64,000 nucleotides of DNA from Flavimaribacter sp039888615 (GTDB taxonomy: Bacteria; Pseudomonadota; Alphaproteobacteria; Rhizobiales; Rhizobiaceae), in NCBI GenBank assembly GCA_039888615.1, contig JBDQQS010000016.1; one strand, 5' to 3'. The translations under genes and the position numbers were made by a program. Every line of letters begins with the position of its first letter. Position 1 is the first letter of the stretch. Positions 33,499 to 42,250 of the stretch are shown here, piece by piece. The notes beneath the pieces were generated by a model. That model was not told the origin of the DNA, searched no databases, and saw only the letters and a program-made list of their open reading frames with translations.

Positions 33499-33720
33499 TC
33501 AGTAATGCGGAGGCTTGGTGACGGGCGGCGCTTCGCGGACCTGATCCTCCACCGCCACAAACCGTTCGACAAGCTTCTTCTGACGCGTCTGCAGTGTTTC
33601 GATCGCCTTCCACTGCTCGTTCAGTTGGTCGGACAGTTCCTCGATTGCGCGCTGTTGATGCGCGACGTGTTCCTCCAGCCGCGCCAGGCGCTCGCCAAGC
33701 TCGTCCGTCGACGCAGTCAT
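33499..33720 (-). CDS. slyX: SlyX family protein
   Basis: A 73-aa coiled-coil protein (MTASTDELGERLARLEEHVA..., ending PPVTKPPHY). The proline-rich C-terminal PPHY end is the SlyX hallmark. The start at 33720 overlaps the thioesterase stop by 4 nt, so it is coupled to that gene. Function is not established in the family. Confidence 0.85.
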   Translation of the reverse strand: MTASTDELGERLARLEEHVAHQQRAIEELSDQLNEQWKAIETLQTRQKKLVERFVAVEDQVREAPPVTKPPHY

Positions 33721-34151
33721 ACGCAGATTTCCTCGAGAGCTGTCCGCCAATCGTCGGGGAGCGGCTTCGGCCGGCGGGTTTCGCGGTCGACATAGACATG
33801 GACGAAACGTCCTTGCGCCGCCGCTCCGTCGTCTTCATTGGCGAAGAGCCCCACCTCGTAGGTTACGGAGGAATTGCCCAGCCGGGCGACGCGAATTCCG
33901 GCGCTGACGCTGTCCGGAAACATGATCTCGCGAAAATACTGACAGCCGGTTTCCACCACCAGACCGATCGTGTCTCCGTTGCGGATATCGAGCAGTCCGC
34001 GATCGATCAGCCAGCCGTTCACCGCCGTGTCGAACAGCAGGTAGTGCACCACATTGTTCATGTGGCCATAGATGTCGTTGTCGGACCAGCGCGTTTGCAG
34101 CGGACGAAAGAGCTGGAAGTCGCTGCGCGTATAGGGAGACGGTCGTGTCAT
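33717..34151 (-). CDS. Hotdog-fold acyl-CoA thioesterase
   Basis: A 144-aa protein of the 4-hydroxybenzoyl-CoA thioesterase/YbgC group. RWSDNDIYGHMNNVVHY contains the conserved Asp and His-Met-Asn-Asn active-site stretch. The start MTRPSPYTRSDF lies 2 bp after the stop of the iron-alcohol dehydrogenase gene. Operon order: dehydrogenase, thioesterase, slyX. Substrate unknown. Confidence 0.88.
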   Translation of the reverse strand: MTRPSPYTRSDFQLFRPLQTRWSDNDIYGHMNNVVHYLLFDTAVNGWLIDRGLLDIRNGDTIGLVVETGCQYFREIMFPDSVSAGIRVARLGNSSVTYEVGLFANEDDGAAAQGRFVHVYVDRETRRPKPLPDDWRTALEEICV

Positions 34152-34153
34152 GG

Positions 34154-35326
34154 TCACCAGGCCGCCCGATAGATCGCCAGCGCGTCGGCTTCGCCGACTT
34201 CGCGCGGATTGTTGACGAGCAGCCGCGTCTGTTTCATCGCGTCTCGCGCCATCTGCGGCAGCGCCTCCTCGCCGATGCCGACGTCGCGCAGCCGTTTCGG
34301 CAGACCAACCGCGGTTGAAAGGTCGGCGAGCCTCTCGATGAAGGCGGCGCAATTGGCCTGCGTGCCGCCATGGTCGGGAAAATCCGCAAAGGCGCATGGC
34401 GCCAGTTCAGCATAGCGCGCGGCAGACCCGTTTTGCGTCTCGGCCGCGTTGAAGCGCAGGACCTCCGTCAGAACCAGCGCATTGGAAAGGCCATGCGGAA
34501 TATGAAATGTCCCGCCGATCGGATAGGCGAGCGCATGCACGGCAGCGACGGGCGAATTCGCGAAGGCCATGCCGGCCAGCGTCGAGCCGAGCAGCATTGC
34601 GCTGCGCGCATCGATATCCTCCGGGCGTTCGATCACCGTTTTCATATTGGCGCCGAGCAGTCTGAGCGCCTCTTTCGCCAGCATGCGGGACACCGGATTG
34701 TTGTTGGCGTTTTTCGACGCATAGGCCTCGATGGCGTGCACCATGGCGTCGATGCCGGTTGCGGCCGTCGTCGGCGCCGGCAGGGTGAGCGTCAGTTCGG
34801 CGTCCAGCACGGCGATATCCGGCAGAATGAGCGGCGACGACACGCCGCGTTTCTCGTCTCCGCCCACCGTGATGATCGATACCGGCGTGACCTCCGACCC
34901 TGTGCCGGCAGTTGTCGGCGCAAGGACCAACGGCAGCCGCGGTCCTTTCGCGTTGCCCACGCCCCAGGCTTCGTCGATGTCCTCGCCAGAGCCGGCGATA
35001 AGCGCGGTCAGCTTTGCGACGTCCAGCGACGAGCCGCCGCCGAGCGCGAAAACGCCGGTTGCCTCAACCTCACGGGCTACGGCGATGGCCTTTTCAAGCG
35101 TCGCCAGACTGGGGTCGGCTTCGACCTCGTCGAAGATCGTGACGGAATGTCCGGACGCCTCCAGCGCGGCCAGGGCTGTGCGTTCCAGGCCCACATTGCG
35201 GATGCCCCTGTCCGTGACGAACAGGACGCGTTTGCCAAGGCGCGGGCCGGCGATCTCCGCTATTTGCGCGCAAGCTCCAGGTCTCGCGACAATCTGCGGG
35301 GTCGTATTGAATGTGAATGGCGGCAT
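34154..35326 (-). CDS. Iron-containing alcohol dehydrogenase
   Basis: A 390-aa group III dehydrogenase. NAD(P)-binding loop GGGSSLDVAK, APTTAGTGSEVTP, the Fe-site region DAMVHAIEAYAS, and the His ligands in AVHALAYPIGGTFHIPHGLSNAL. The start MPPFTFNTTP at 35326 is supported by GGGAGGA. It could act on short-chain or diol alcohols, or as a lactaldehyde- or maleylacetate-type reductase; the sequence does not decide. First gene of the operon with the thioesterase and slyX, and divergent from the nucleoside transporter genes. Confidence 0.88.
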   Translation of the reverse strand: MPPFTFNTTPQIVARPGACAQIAEIAGPRLGKRVLFVTDRGIRNVGLERTALAALEASGHSVTIFDEVEADPSLATLEKAIAVAREVEATGVFALGGGSSLDVAKLTALIAGSGEDIDEAWGVGNAKGPRLPLVLAPTTAGTGSEVTPVSIITVGGDEKRGVSSPLILPDIAVLDAELTLTLPAPTTAATGIDAMVHAIEAYASKNANNNPVSRMLAKEALRLLGANMKTVIERPEDIDARSAMLLGSTLAGMAFANSPVAAVHALAYPIGGTFHIPHGLSNALVLTEVLRFNAAETQNGSAARYAELAPCAFADFPDHGGTQANCAAFIERLADLSTAVGLPKRLRDVGIGEEALPQMARDAMKQTRLLVNNPREVGEADALAIYRAAW

Positions 35327-35443
35327 CGTTCCTCCCGGTTTGCGCTGAGTCATCCCTGTGAAAAAACCAATAAATTGGGCTGGTGTCGCATTCAACAGGC
35401 GAATACAGTCGTTTTTATACCAGATGATAAAATAAGGTCACGC

Positions 35444-36979
35444 ATGGACAGTCTGGCGATCGAATTGCGAGGTATCGACAAAAGTTTCGGTGCCGTCCAC
35501 GCCAACAAGAACATCAATCTGCAGGTTAGCAGGGGATCAATTCACGGCATCATCGGGGAAAACGGCGCAGGCAAGTCGACGCTCATGTCGATCCTGTACG
35601 GCTTCTACCAGGCGGACGCCGGCGACATCTTCGTCGGAGGCGACAAGATCGTCATCCGCGATCCCAATGTCGCGATCGAAGCGGGGATCGGCATGGTGCA
35701 CCAGCATTTCATGCTGGTGGAAAACTTCTCCGTTCTTGAAAACGTGATGCTGGGCGCGGAAGAAAACGCCATCCTCAACAAGGGCATCACCCGGGCGCGC
35801 GCGGAATTGAAGCGTCTGGAAAAAGAATATTCGCTCGAGGTCAACCCGGACGCCATTATCGAGGAATTGCCGGTCGGCCTGCAGCAAAGGGTGGAAATCC
35901 TGAAGGCCCTTTATCGCGGCGCCGACATCCTGATTCTCGATGAGCCGACGGGCGTTCTGACGCCGGCCGAGGCCGATCACCTGTTCCGGATCCTCGAGCA
36001 GTTGCGTCAGCAGGGCAAGACGATCATCTTCATCACTCACAAGCTGCGCGAGATCATGGCGATCACAGACGAGGTTTCGGTGATGCGTCGTGGCGAGATG
36101 GTGGCGACGCGCAAGACTTCTGAAACTTCGGTCGAGGAACTGGCCGAGCTCATGGTTGGGCGGCGTGTTCTGCTGCGTGTGGTAAAAGGCGAGTCGAAAC
36201 CCAAGGACGTCCAGCTCTCGGTTGAGAACCTGACCGTCAAGGACGGCCGCGGTGTGACCATGGTCGACAACGTGTCACTCAACGTGCGCGCTGGCGAAAT
36301 TGTCGGCATCGCCGGCGTTGCGGGCAACGGCCAGTCGGAACTGCTGGAAACGATCACCGGAATCCGCAGCGCAGTAAGCGGCAAGGTCATGCTGTGCGAC
36401 GAACCGATCGACGTGACCGGCGAAGCCGATCCCGCCGATCTGCGCAAACGAAAAATGGCGCATGTGCCGGAAGACCGTCACCACATGGGCCTGGTGCTGG
36501 CCTTCGAGGAGAACGAGAACGCCATTCTCGGCTATCATTACGATCCGGAATATCTGAACGGGCCCATGCTCAATCTTGGCAGTATCCGGAGCCATGCGCA
36601 GGAGACCGCGGAGCAATATGACATTCGTCCGCCCGACGTGCGATTGAAGACCGCCAATTTCTCCGGCGGCAACCAGCAGAAGATTGTGCTCGCCCGCGAG
36701 ATGGAGCGCGATCCGACGGTGCTCGTGATCGGTCAGCCGACCCGCGGCGTCGACGTCGGAGCCATCGAATTCATCCACAAACGCATCATCGAGATGCGCG
36801 ACGCCGGCAAGGCCGTGCTGCTGGTGTCGGTTGAACTCGACGAAATCCGGTCGCTGTCCGACCGCATCCTCGTCATGTTCGCTGGCCGCATCGTCGGCGA
36901 GCGGTCGCCCGACGCATCTGAATCCGAACTGGGGCTGCTGATGGCGGGCGTCGAGGAACCGATGGAGGCGGCTGAATGA
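35444..36979 (+). CDS. Nucleoside/simple-sugar ABC transporter ATPase (duplicated NBD)
   Basis: A 511-aa protein with two nucleotide-binding domains. First: Walker A GENGAGKSTLMS, Walker B ILILDEPTGVLTP. Second: degenerate Walker A GVAGNGQSELLE, signature FSGGNQQKIVLAREM. This is the RbsA/YufO arrangement. The start MDSLAIELRG at 35444 follows AATAAGG. It begins an operon of ATPase, two permeases, cytidine deaminase, purine nucleoside phosphorylase and deoA, which points to nucleoside import. No binding protein (BMP family) is encoded in the operon or elsewhere in the window. Confidence 0.9.
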   Translation: MDSLAIELRGIDKSFGAVHANKNINLQVSRGSIHGIIGENGAGKSTLMSILYGFYQADAGDIFVGGDKIVIRDPNVAIEAGIGMVHQHFMLVENFSVLENVMLGAEENAILNKGITRARAELKRLEKEYSLEVNPDAIIEELPVGLQQRVEILKALYRGADILILDEPTGVLTPAEADHLFRILEQLRQQGKTIIFITHKLREIMAITDEVSVMRRGEMVATRKTSETSVEELAELMVGRRVLLRVVKGESKPKDVQLSVENLTVKDGRGVTMVDNVSLNVRAGEIVGIAGVAGNGQSELLETITGIRSAVSGKVMLCDEPIDVTGEADPADLRKRKMAHVPEDRHHMGLVLAFEENENAILGYHYDPEYLNGPMLNLGSIRSHAQETAEQYDIRPPDVRLKTANFSGGNQQKIVLAREMERDPTVLVIGQPTRGVDVGAIEFIHKRIIEMRDAGKAVLLVSVELDEIRSLSDRILVMFAGRIVGERSPDASESELGLLMAGVEEPMEAAE

Positions 36980-38112
36980 GCGCGCCGTTTGGAAAGCTGC
37001 CGGGCTGGGTCGAATACGGCCTGATTCCGCTGATCAATCTTGTCTTCGCATTTCTGGTGGCCGGCCTTGTCGTGCTTCTGGTCGGCGAGAGCCCGTTGCG
37101 CGCAGCCTCGCTGCTCATTCAGGGCGCGTTCGGGTACGGCGAAGGCATCGGCTTTACGCTCTACTACGCCACGAACTTCATCTTCACCGGGCTTGCCGTG
37201 GCGGTGGCGTTCCATTGCGGATTGTTCAATATCGGCGGCGAGGGGCAGGCCTATATCGGCGGTCTTGGCGTCGCCCTGGCTTGTCTGGCCTTCGACGGGA
37301 TCTTTCCGTGGTATCTGACATTCGTGGTCGCGATCGCCGGCTCGGCTTTTTTCGGCGCCGCCTGGGCTTTCATTCCGGGTTACCTGCAGGCGAAACGCGG
37401 CAGCCACATCGTGATCACCACGATCATGTTCAACTTCATTGCTTCCAGCGTGATGGTGTTCATGCTGGTCGATGTGCTCAAACCGGTCGGGTCGATGGCG
37501 CCACAGACCCGCACTTTTACAGAGGGCGGGGAATTGCCGAAGCTCGACTGGCTGATGTCGATCTTCGGTCTTGATATCGGCGGCGCGCCGTTCAACGTGT
37601 CCTTCCTTTTGGCGCTTGTTTGCTGCGTGCTCGTGTGGCTGCTGATCTGGCGTACGAAATTCGGCTATGAAATGCGCACCATGGGCCACAGCCCCACCGC
37701 CGCGCGATACGCCGGCATGAAGGAAGCCCGGATCATCATTATCACCATGATCATCTCCGGAGCGCTTGCGGGCATGATGGCGCTGAACCCGATCATGGGC
37801 GACCAGCAGCGCATGCAGCTTGATTTCGTGACCGGCGCCGGTTTCGTCGGCATCGCCGTGGCGCTGATGGGCCGGTCGCACCCGGCCGGCATCATTCCGG
37901 CCGCCATCCTCTTCGGCGTGCTCTATCAGGGCGGCGCCGAAATCTCCTTCGAGATGCCGCAGATCTCCCGCGACATGATCACCATCATCCAGGGCCTTGT
38001 CATTCTGTTCGCTGGCGCGCTGGAGCATATGTTCCGACCCGCGATCACGGCCTTCTTCGCTACGATGCAAGGCGTCGGCAAGCCGGCTGCAGCGACCGAG
38101 GCAGGGGAATAG
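36976..38112 (+). CDS. Nucleoside ABC transporter permease (YufP-like)
   Basis: A 378-aa permease with about ten membrane helices. Family pieces: FNIGGEGQAYIGGLG, GYLQAKRGSHIVITTIMFNFIA, and the loop FGYEMRTMGHSPTAARYAGM, which contacts the ATPase. Overlaps the ATPase gene by 4 nt. Confidence 0.9.
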   Translation: MSAPFGKLPGWVEYGLIPLINLVFAFLVAGLVVLLVGESPLRAASLLIQGAFGYGEGIGFTLYYATNFIFTGLAVAVAFHCGLFNIGGEGQAYIGGLGVALACLAFDGIFPWYLTFVVAIAGSAFFGAAWAFIPGYLQAKRGSHIVITTIMFNFIASSVMVFMLVDVLKPVGSMAPQTRTFTEGGELPKLDWLMSIFGLDIGGAPFNVSFLLALVCCVLVWLLIWRTKFGYEMRTMGHSPTAARYAGMKEARIIIITMIISGALAGMMALNPIMGDQQRMQLDFVTGAGFVGIAVALMGRSHPAGIIPAAILFGVLYQGGAEISFEMPQISRDMITIIQGLVILFAGALEHMFRPAITAFFATMQGVGKPAAATEAGE

Positions 38113-38115
38113 ACG

Positions 38116-39090
38116 ATGGATCAGTCTTTCGGAATCATGCTCGTCACGCTGGAAGGCACGATTCGCCTTTCGGTTCCTCTGATCCTTGCAGCCCTCGCCG
38201 GCCTGTTTTCGGAACGTTCGGGCGTTTTCGACATCGGGCTGGAAGGCAAGATGCTGGCGGCCGCTTTTGGCGGAGGCGCCGCCGCCGCGGTGTTCCAGTC
38301 TGCTTACCTGGGTCTCGGCGTCGCCATTCTGGTTTCGCTGGCGCTTGCGCTCGTTCACGGCTTCGCGTCGATCACCCAACGGGGCAACCAGATCGTCTCC
38401 GGCGTCGCCATCAATTTCATCGCGCTCGGCGCTACGGTCATTCTCGGCCAGGCCTGGTTCCGGCAGGGCGGCCGTACGCCGGCCCTGACCGGGGATTCGC
38501 GCTTCCAGGTTGTCGAATTGCCTTTTGCCAAAGCCCTTGCGGACATTCCCTTCCTGGGGCCAATCTACACCAATCTCATATCTGGTCACTTTGTGCTGAC
38601 CTATTTCGCATTCGCCATGGTGCCGTTCACCTGGTGGGTGCTGCACCGCACCCGGTTCGGCCTTCGCCTGCGCGCAGTCGGTGAAAATCCAGGCGCCGTC
38701 GATACGGCCGGCATATCGGTGACCCGGATGCGTTATCTGGCCGTCATCTGTTGCGGAATCCTGTGCGGAATCGCGGGCGCCTATCTCTCCATGGCGGTCG
38801 CCGCGGGCTTCGTGAAGGGCATGACGGCAGGCAAGGGATTCATCGCGCTCGCCGCCCTGATCTTCGCCAAGTGGCGGCCGATAAACGTCATGTTCGCCTG
38901 CCTCCTGTTCGGTTTCCTCGACGCGCTCGGCATCCTGCTGCAGGGGCAGAGTCTGCCGCTCATCGGCACAGTTCCGGTCCAGTTCATGCAGGCGCTGCCT
39001 TACGTGCTGACGGTGATTCTGCTTGCAGGCTTCATCGGCAAAGCCATTCCGCCCAAGGCTGGCGGCGTGCCTTATGTGAAGGAGCGCTAG
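38116..39090 (+). CDS. Nucleoside ABC transporter permease (YufQ-like)
   Basis: A 324-aa permease with about nine helices. LFSERSGVFDIGLEGKMLAAA, SGVAINFIALGAT and FGLRLRAVGENPGAVDTAGI are typical of the second permease of the BMP/YufOPQ systems. It begins 3 bp after the first permease gene. Confidence 0.9.
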   Translation: MDQSFGIMLVTLEGTIRLSVPLILAALAGLFSERSGVFDIGLEGKMLAAAFGGGAAAAVFQSAYLGLGVAILVSLALALVHGFASITQRGNQIVSGVAINFIALGATVILGQAWFRQGGRTPALTGDSRFQVVELPFAKALADIPFLGPIYTNLISGHFVLTYFAFAMVPFTWWVLHRTRFGLRLRAVGENPGAVDTAGISVTRMRYLAVICCGILCGIAGAYLSMAVAAGFVKGMTAGKGFIALAALIFAKWRPINVMFACLLFGFLDALGILLQGQSLPLIGTVPVQFMQALPYVLTVILLAGFIGKAIPPKAGGVPYVKER

Positions 39091-39094
39091 CATC

Positions 39095-39484
39095 ATGTCC
39101 CACGAGCTGTTTCTCGCCGCGCGCGATGCAATGACCAAGTGCTATGCGCGCTACTCGGACTTCCCCGTAGGCGCGGCTATCCGCGCCGAGGATGGAAAAA
39201 TCTATTCCGGCGCGAATGTCGAAATCGCCTCCTTCCCTGAAGGGTGGTGCGCCGAAACGACCGCCATCGGCCACATGATCATGGGCGGCGCGCGCAAAAT
39301 TACGGAAGTCGCGGTGATCGCGGAAAAGATGGTCGCCTGCACGCCCTGCGGCGGATGCCGTCAACGGCTTGCCGAATTCTCCGGGTCGGAAACGCCTGTG
39401 CATCTCTGCGACGCCAACGGCGTCGTCAAGACGGTCACCATGGCTGAATTGCTGCCGCTGGCCTTCGATGGCGGCGACCTCTGA
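39095..39484 (+). CDS. cdd: Cytidine deaminase
   Basis: A 129-aa homotetrameric-type cytidine deaminase. Zinc site CAETTAI (Cys and catalytic Glu) and PCGGCRQ (two Cys); the FPVGAAI and GANVEIASFPEGWCAE segments are typical. Converts cytidine or deoxycytidine to uridine or deoxyuridine, feeding the phosphorylase encoded downstream. It lies 4 bp after the permease gene. Confidence 0.93.
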   Translation: MSHELFLAARDAMTKCYARYSDFPVGAAIRAEDGKIYSGANVEIASFPEGWCAETTAIGHMIMGGARKITEVAVIAEKMVACTPCGGCRQRLAEFSGSETPVHLCDANGVVKTVTMAELLPLAFDGGDL

Positions 39485-39486
39485 TC

Positions 39487-40281
39487 ATGCCCGCCGCCGC
39501 AACGATACGCTCCCGCATCGGGAGCCTTGAACCGAAGACAGCAATCGTGCTCGGTTCCGGCCTCGGCAAACTCGCCGAACGGGTCAGCGATCCGGTTCGG
39601 ATCCCCTATGGCGATCTTGATGGTTTTCCTGGTTCAGGCGTCTCAGGACATGCGGCGGAACTCGTCGCCGGCGTCATGGGCGCTTGCCCCCTCATCATGC
39701 TGTCAGGCCGCGCCCACTATTACGAGCATGGCGACGCGTCGGCCATGCGCGCGCCGCTTGAGACGCTGCACGACCTCGGCGTCGAAAAGCTGTTTCTGAC
39801 GAACGCCGCCGGATCATTGCATCCCGAGATGCCGGCCGGTTCGGTCATGCAGATCACCGATCACATCAATTTCTCGGGCTCCAACCCGCTTTTTGGCGAA
39901 AAGAGCGATCGACGCTTCGTAGGTCTGACGAACGCCTACGATGCGGACATGCGCGCTGCCATGGACGCCGCAGCCGAACAGTGTGGGCATTTTCTGCATC
40001 GCGGCGTCTACATGTGGTTTTCCGGTCCGAGCTTCGAAACGCCGGCTGAAATCCGCATGGCCCGAACGATCGGAGCTGACGCTGTCGGCATGTCGACCGT
40101 GCCGGAAGTCATTCTCGCGCGCTTCCTCGGCATGCGGGTCGCCGCGGCATCCGTCATCACCAATCTTGCAGCCGGCATGAGCGGCGACGAACTGTCCCAT
40201 CAGGAAACCAAGGATATGGCGCCCATCGGAGGCGCCCGTCTGGCCGACATCCTGTTCGAGACAGTTCAGACGCTGGTCTGA
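39487..40281 (+). CDS. punA: Purine nucleoside phosphorylase (trimeric class)
   Basis: A 264-aa protein of the trimeric PNP family. Key parts: IVLGSGLGKLAERV, GRAHYYEHG, TNAAGSLHPEMPAGSVM, the base-binding FSGPSFETPAEIRM and GMSTVPEVILARF. Splits purine nucleosides with phosphate into base and pentose-1-phosphate, which phosphopentomutase (deoB at 43022-44242) uses. Confidence 0.92.
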   Translation: MPAAATIRSRIGSLEPKTAIVLGSGLGKLAERVSDPVRIPYGDLDGFPGSGVSGHAAELVAGVMGACPLIMLSGRAHYYEHGDASAMRAPLETLHDLGVEKLFLTNAAGSLHPEMPAGSVMQITDHINFSGSNPLFGEKSDRRFVGLTNAYDADMRAAMDAAAEQCGHFLHRGVYMWFSGPSFETPAEIRMARTIGADAVGMSTVPEVILARFLGMRVAAASVITNLAAGMSGDELSHQETKDMAPIGGARLADILFETVQTLV

Positions 40282-40319
40282 TAACGTAAGGCGCCCCATC
40301 ACAGGAGCTCGAGGACGCA

Positions 40320-41675
40320 ATGGCGTTTCTGCCCCAGGAAATCATTCGCAGGAAACGGGACCGGCAGACGCTTGAGCCCGGCGAGATCGGCGAGTTCATT
40401 CAAGGCGTGACCGATGACCGGGTCAGCGAGGGCCAGATAGCAGCGTTCGCCATGGCCGTTTTCCTCAATGGCATGACGCGCGACGAGGTCGTCGCGCTGA
40501 CGCTCGCCATGCGGGATTCCGGCGACGTTCTGGCCTGGCCCGGGATAGACAGACCGATCGCCGACAAACATTCGACCGGCGGGGTCGGCGACAATGTCTC
40601 CTTGATGCTCGCGCCGATCGTCGCGGCCTGTGGGCTCGCTGTGCCGATGATCTCGGGCCGGGGTCTGGGTCATACGGGCGGCACCCTGGACAAGATGGAA
40701 TCGATACCTGGTTACTCGGTGACGCCGGACAATGATCTTTTCCGGCGCGTCGTGACCGATATCGGCTGTGCGATTATCGGACAAACCGGAGACCTGGCGC
40801 CGGCCGATCGCCGCGTATACGGCGTGCGGGACGTGACCGCGACGGTCGAATCGATCCCTTTGATCACCGCGTCGATCCTGTCGAAAAAACTTGCCGCGGG
40901 GCTTCAAACCCTGGTGCTCGACGTCAAGACCGGCAGCGGCGCCTTCATGGGCGCGGACGACGACGCCCGCAGTCTGGCGCGAAGCCTTGTCGAGGTTGCG
41001 AATGGCGCCGGGCTGGCGACGGTCGCCCTGGTGACCGACATGAATGAGCCGCTCGCGAGCGCGGCGGGCAATGCCGTCGAGGTGCGCAACGCAGTCGATT
41101 TCCTCACCGGCGCGCATCGCGACGGCAGACTGGAGCAAGTGGTTCTGGCGCTTGCCGCAGAGATGCTGTTGTCATCCGGCGTGGCCAGCTCGGCGGAAGC
41201 CGCTGACAAGCAGGCGATGGAGGTGCTGGCGTCCGGACAGGCCGCCGAACGATTCGGTCGCATGGCGGCGGCTCTCGGAGGTCCGACCGACTTTATCGAG
41301 CAAAGCAGTTCCTATCTGCCTGAGGCGCCCATTATCCGTGACGTCGTGGTTAGCGCAGGGGGCCATGTCGCCCTGGTCGACACCCGCGGCGTCGGGCTCG
41401 GCGTCGTCGCGCTCGGAGGCGGCCGCACGCGCCCGCAAGACGATGTCGATCACGCCGTCGGATATTCGGATCTTGCGCCAGTCGGCGCCGTCCTCGAACC
41501 GGGCGACCGTATCGGCCGGGTTCACGCCCGCTCGCAAGATGACGCCGACGCCGCGGCTGCGACCCTTCTTGGATGCTATGAAATTGCGCAAAATCCGCCG
41601 TCCACGCGACCGGTCATACTCGATCGCATTACGGCCTATGGTGACAAAACAAGCATGTCGTTTTCCACACGGTAG
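40320..41675 (+). CDS. deoA: Thymidine/pyrimidine-nucleoside phosphorylase
   Basis: A 451-aa dimeric phosphorylase of the DeoA/Pdp group. Substrate-site and signature: DKHSTGGVGDNVSLMLAP, SGRGLGHTGGTLDKMESIPG, ITASILSKKLAAGLQTLVLDVKTG. The C-terminal domain is complete. The last 40 bp overlap, tail to tail, the C-terminus of the aspartic protease gene on the other strand. Ends the uptake/salvage operon. Confidence 0.92.
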   Translation: MAFLPQEIIRRKRDRQTLEPGEIGEFIQGVTDDRVSEGQIAAFAMAVFLNGMTRDEVVALTLAMRDSGDVLAWPGIDRPIADKHSTGGVGDNVSLMLAPIVAACGLAVPMISGRGLGHTGGTLDKMESIPGYSVTPDNDLFRRVVTDIGCAIIGQTGDLAPADRRVYGVRDVTATVESIPLITASILSKKLAAGLQTLVLDVKTGSGAFMGADDDARSLARSLVEVANGAGLATVALVTDMNEPLASAAGNAVEVRNAVDFLTGAHRDGRLEQVVLALAAEMLLSSGVASSAEAADKQAMEVLASGQAAERFGRMAAALGGPTDFIEQSSSYLPEAPIIRDVVVSAGGHVALVDTRGVGLGVVALGGGRTRPQDDVDHAVGYSDLAPVGAVLEPGDRIGRVHARSQDDADAAAATLLGCYEIAQNPPSTRPVILDRITAYGDKTSMSFSTR

Positions 41676-42136
41676 GAGCGGAGCCGCTTCAGATAGCTCA
41701 TGCCGATCAGCGTATGGGCCAGGCTGTCGTCTGCGATGACCACGGCCTGTACGTCCCTGACGCGAATGGGTCCGAGGTCTATGCGATTGAGCACTACAGG
41801 GGCGACGGCGATTGCGCCATTGGCGGTCTGTACCCGGTGTGTGAAATCCGCCGGTTTCAGCCTCACACCCAGTTTTCTCGCCATGGTCTCATTGATTGCA
41901 ACCGCCGTGGCGCCGGTGTCGATCAGACCGTCCACCTTGCGTCCATTGATCTTGAATTCCGCCGTGAAATGACCGGCGCGGTCGGCGTCGATCCGAACCG
42001 TACGGCTTGCGGCGGGCGTTCGCTCGACCGCCGCAAGATCGACGGTTTTTTCTCCGGCGCTTCTGTCGGAAAGCAGCGAAGGAACAGCCAGGGAAAAGCC
42101 GATCGCAAGGGCGGCGAATACGAGCACCCGGTGCAT
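41636..42136 (-). CDS. Retropepsin-like aspartic protease, TIGR02281 type
   Basis: A 166-aa protein with an N-terminal hydrophobic signal anchor (MHRVLVFAALAIGFSLAVPS) and one aspartic protease lobe: GLIDTGATAVAINETMARKLG (active-site D-T-G) and the closing strand LIGMSYLKRL. It must dimerise, as retropepsins do. The start at 42136 has GGAG upstream. Probably faces the periplasm. Substrates unknown. The 3' end overlaps deoA by 40 bp. Confidence 0.85.
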   Translation of the reverse strand: MHRVLVFAALAIGFSLAVPSLLSDRSAGEKTVDLAAVERTPAASRTVRIDADRAGHFTAEFKINGRKVDGLIDTGATAVAINETMARKLGVRLKPADFTHRVQTANGAIAVAPVVLNRIDLGPIRVRDVQAVVIADDSLAHTLIGMSYLKRLRSYRVENDMLVLSP

Positions 42137-42250
42137 GGTCGATCTCCGTTCGAGTATCGCCATGCTATAGCCAACGCCGCCTAATGCGTCCTGAATTCCC
42201 GAATTTCAGCGCGATTCACTGAATTCTTGGTAAGCAGCGGGTAAAGACCG

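Noticed and set aside
34370..35443. A long N-terminal extension of the nucleoside ATPase
   Set aside because: It is antisense to the iron-alcohol dehydrogenase gene and lacks homology; the ATPase domain begins at ATG 35444.
36733..39138. A minus-strand open frame of about 800 codons
   Set aside because: It is antisense to the well-supported transporter ATPase and permease genes and has a low-complexity, His/Arg/Asp-rich translation typical of a GC-rich shadow frame.
40815..40821. Another GTATAC string
   Set aside because: Inside deoA, no extended palindrome.
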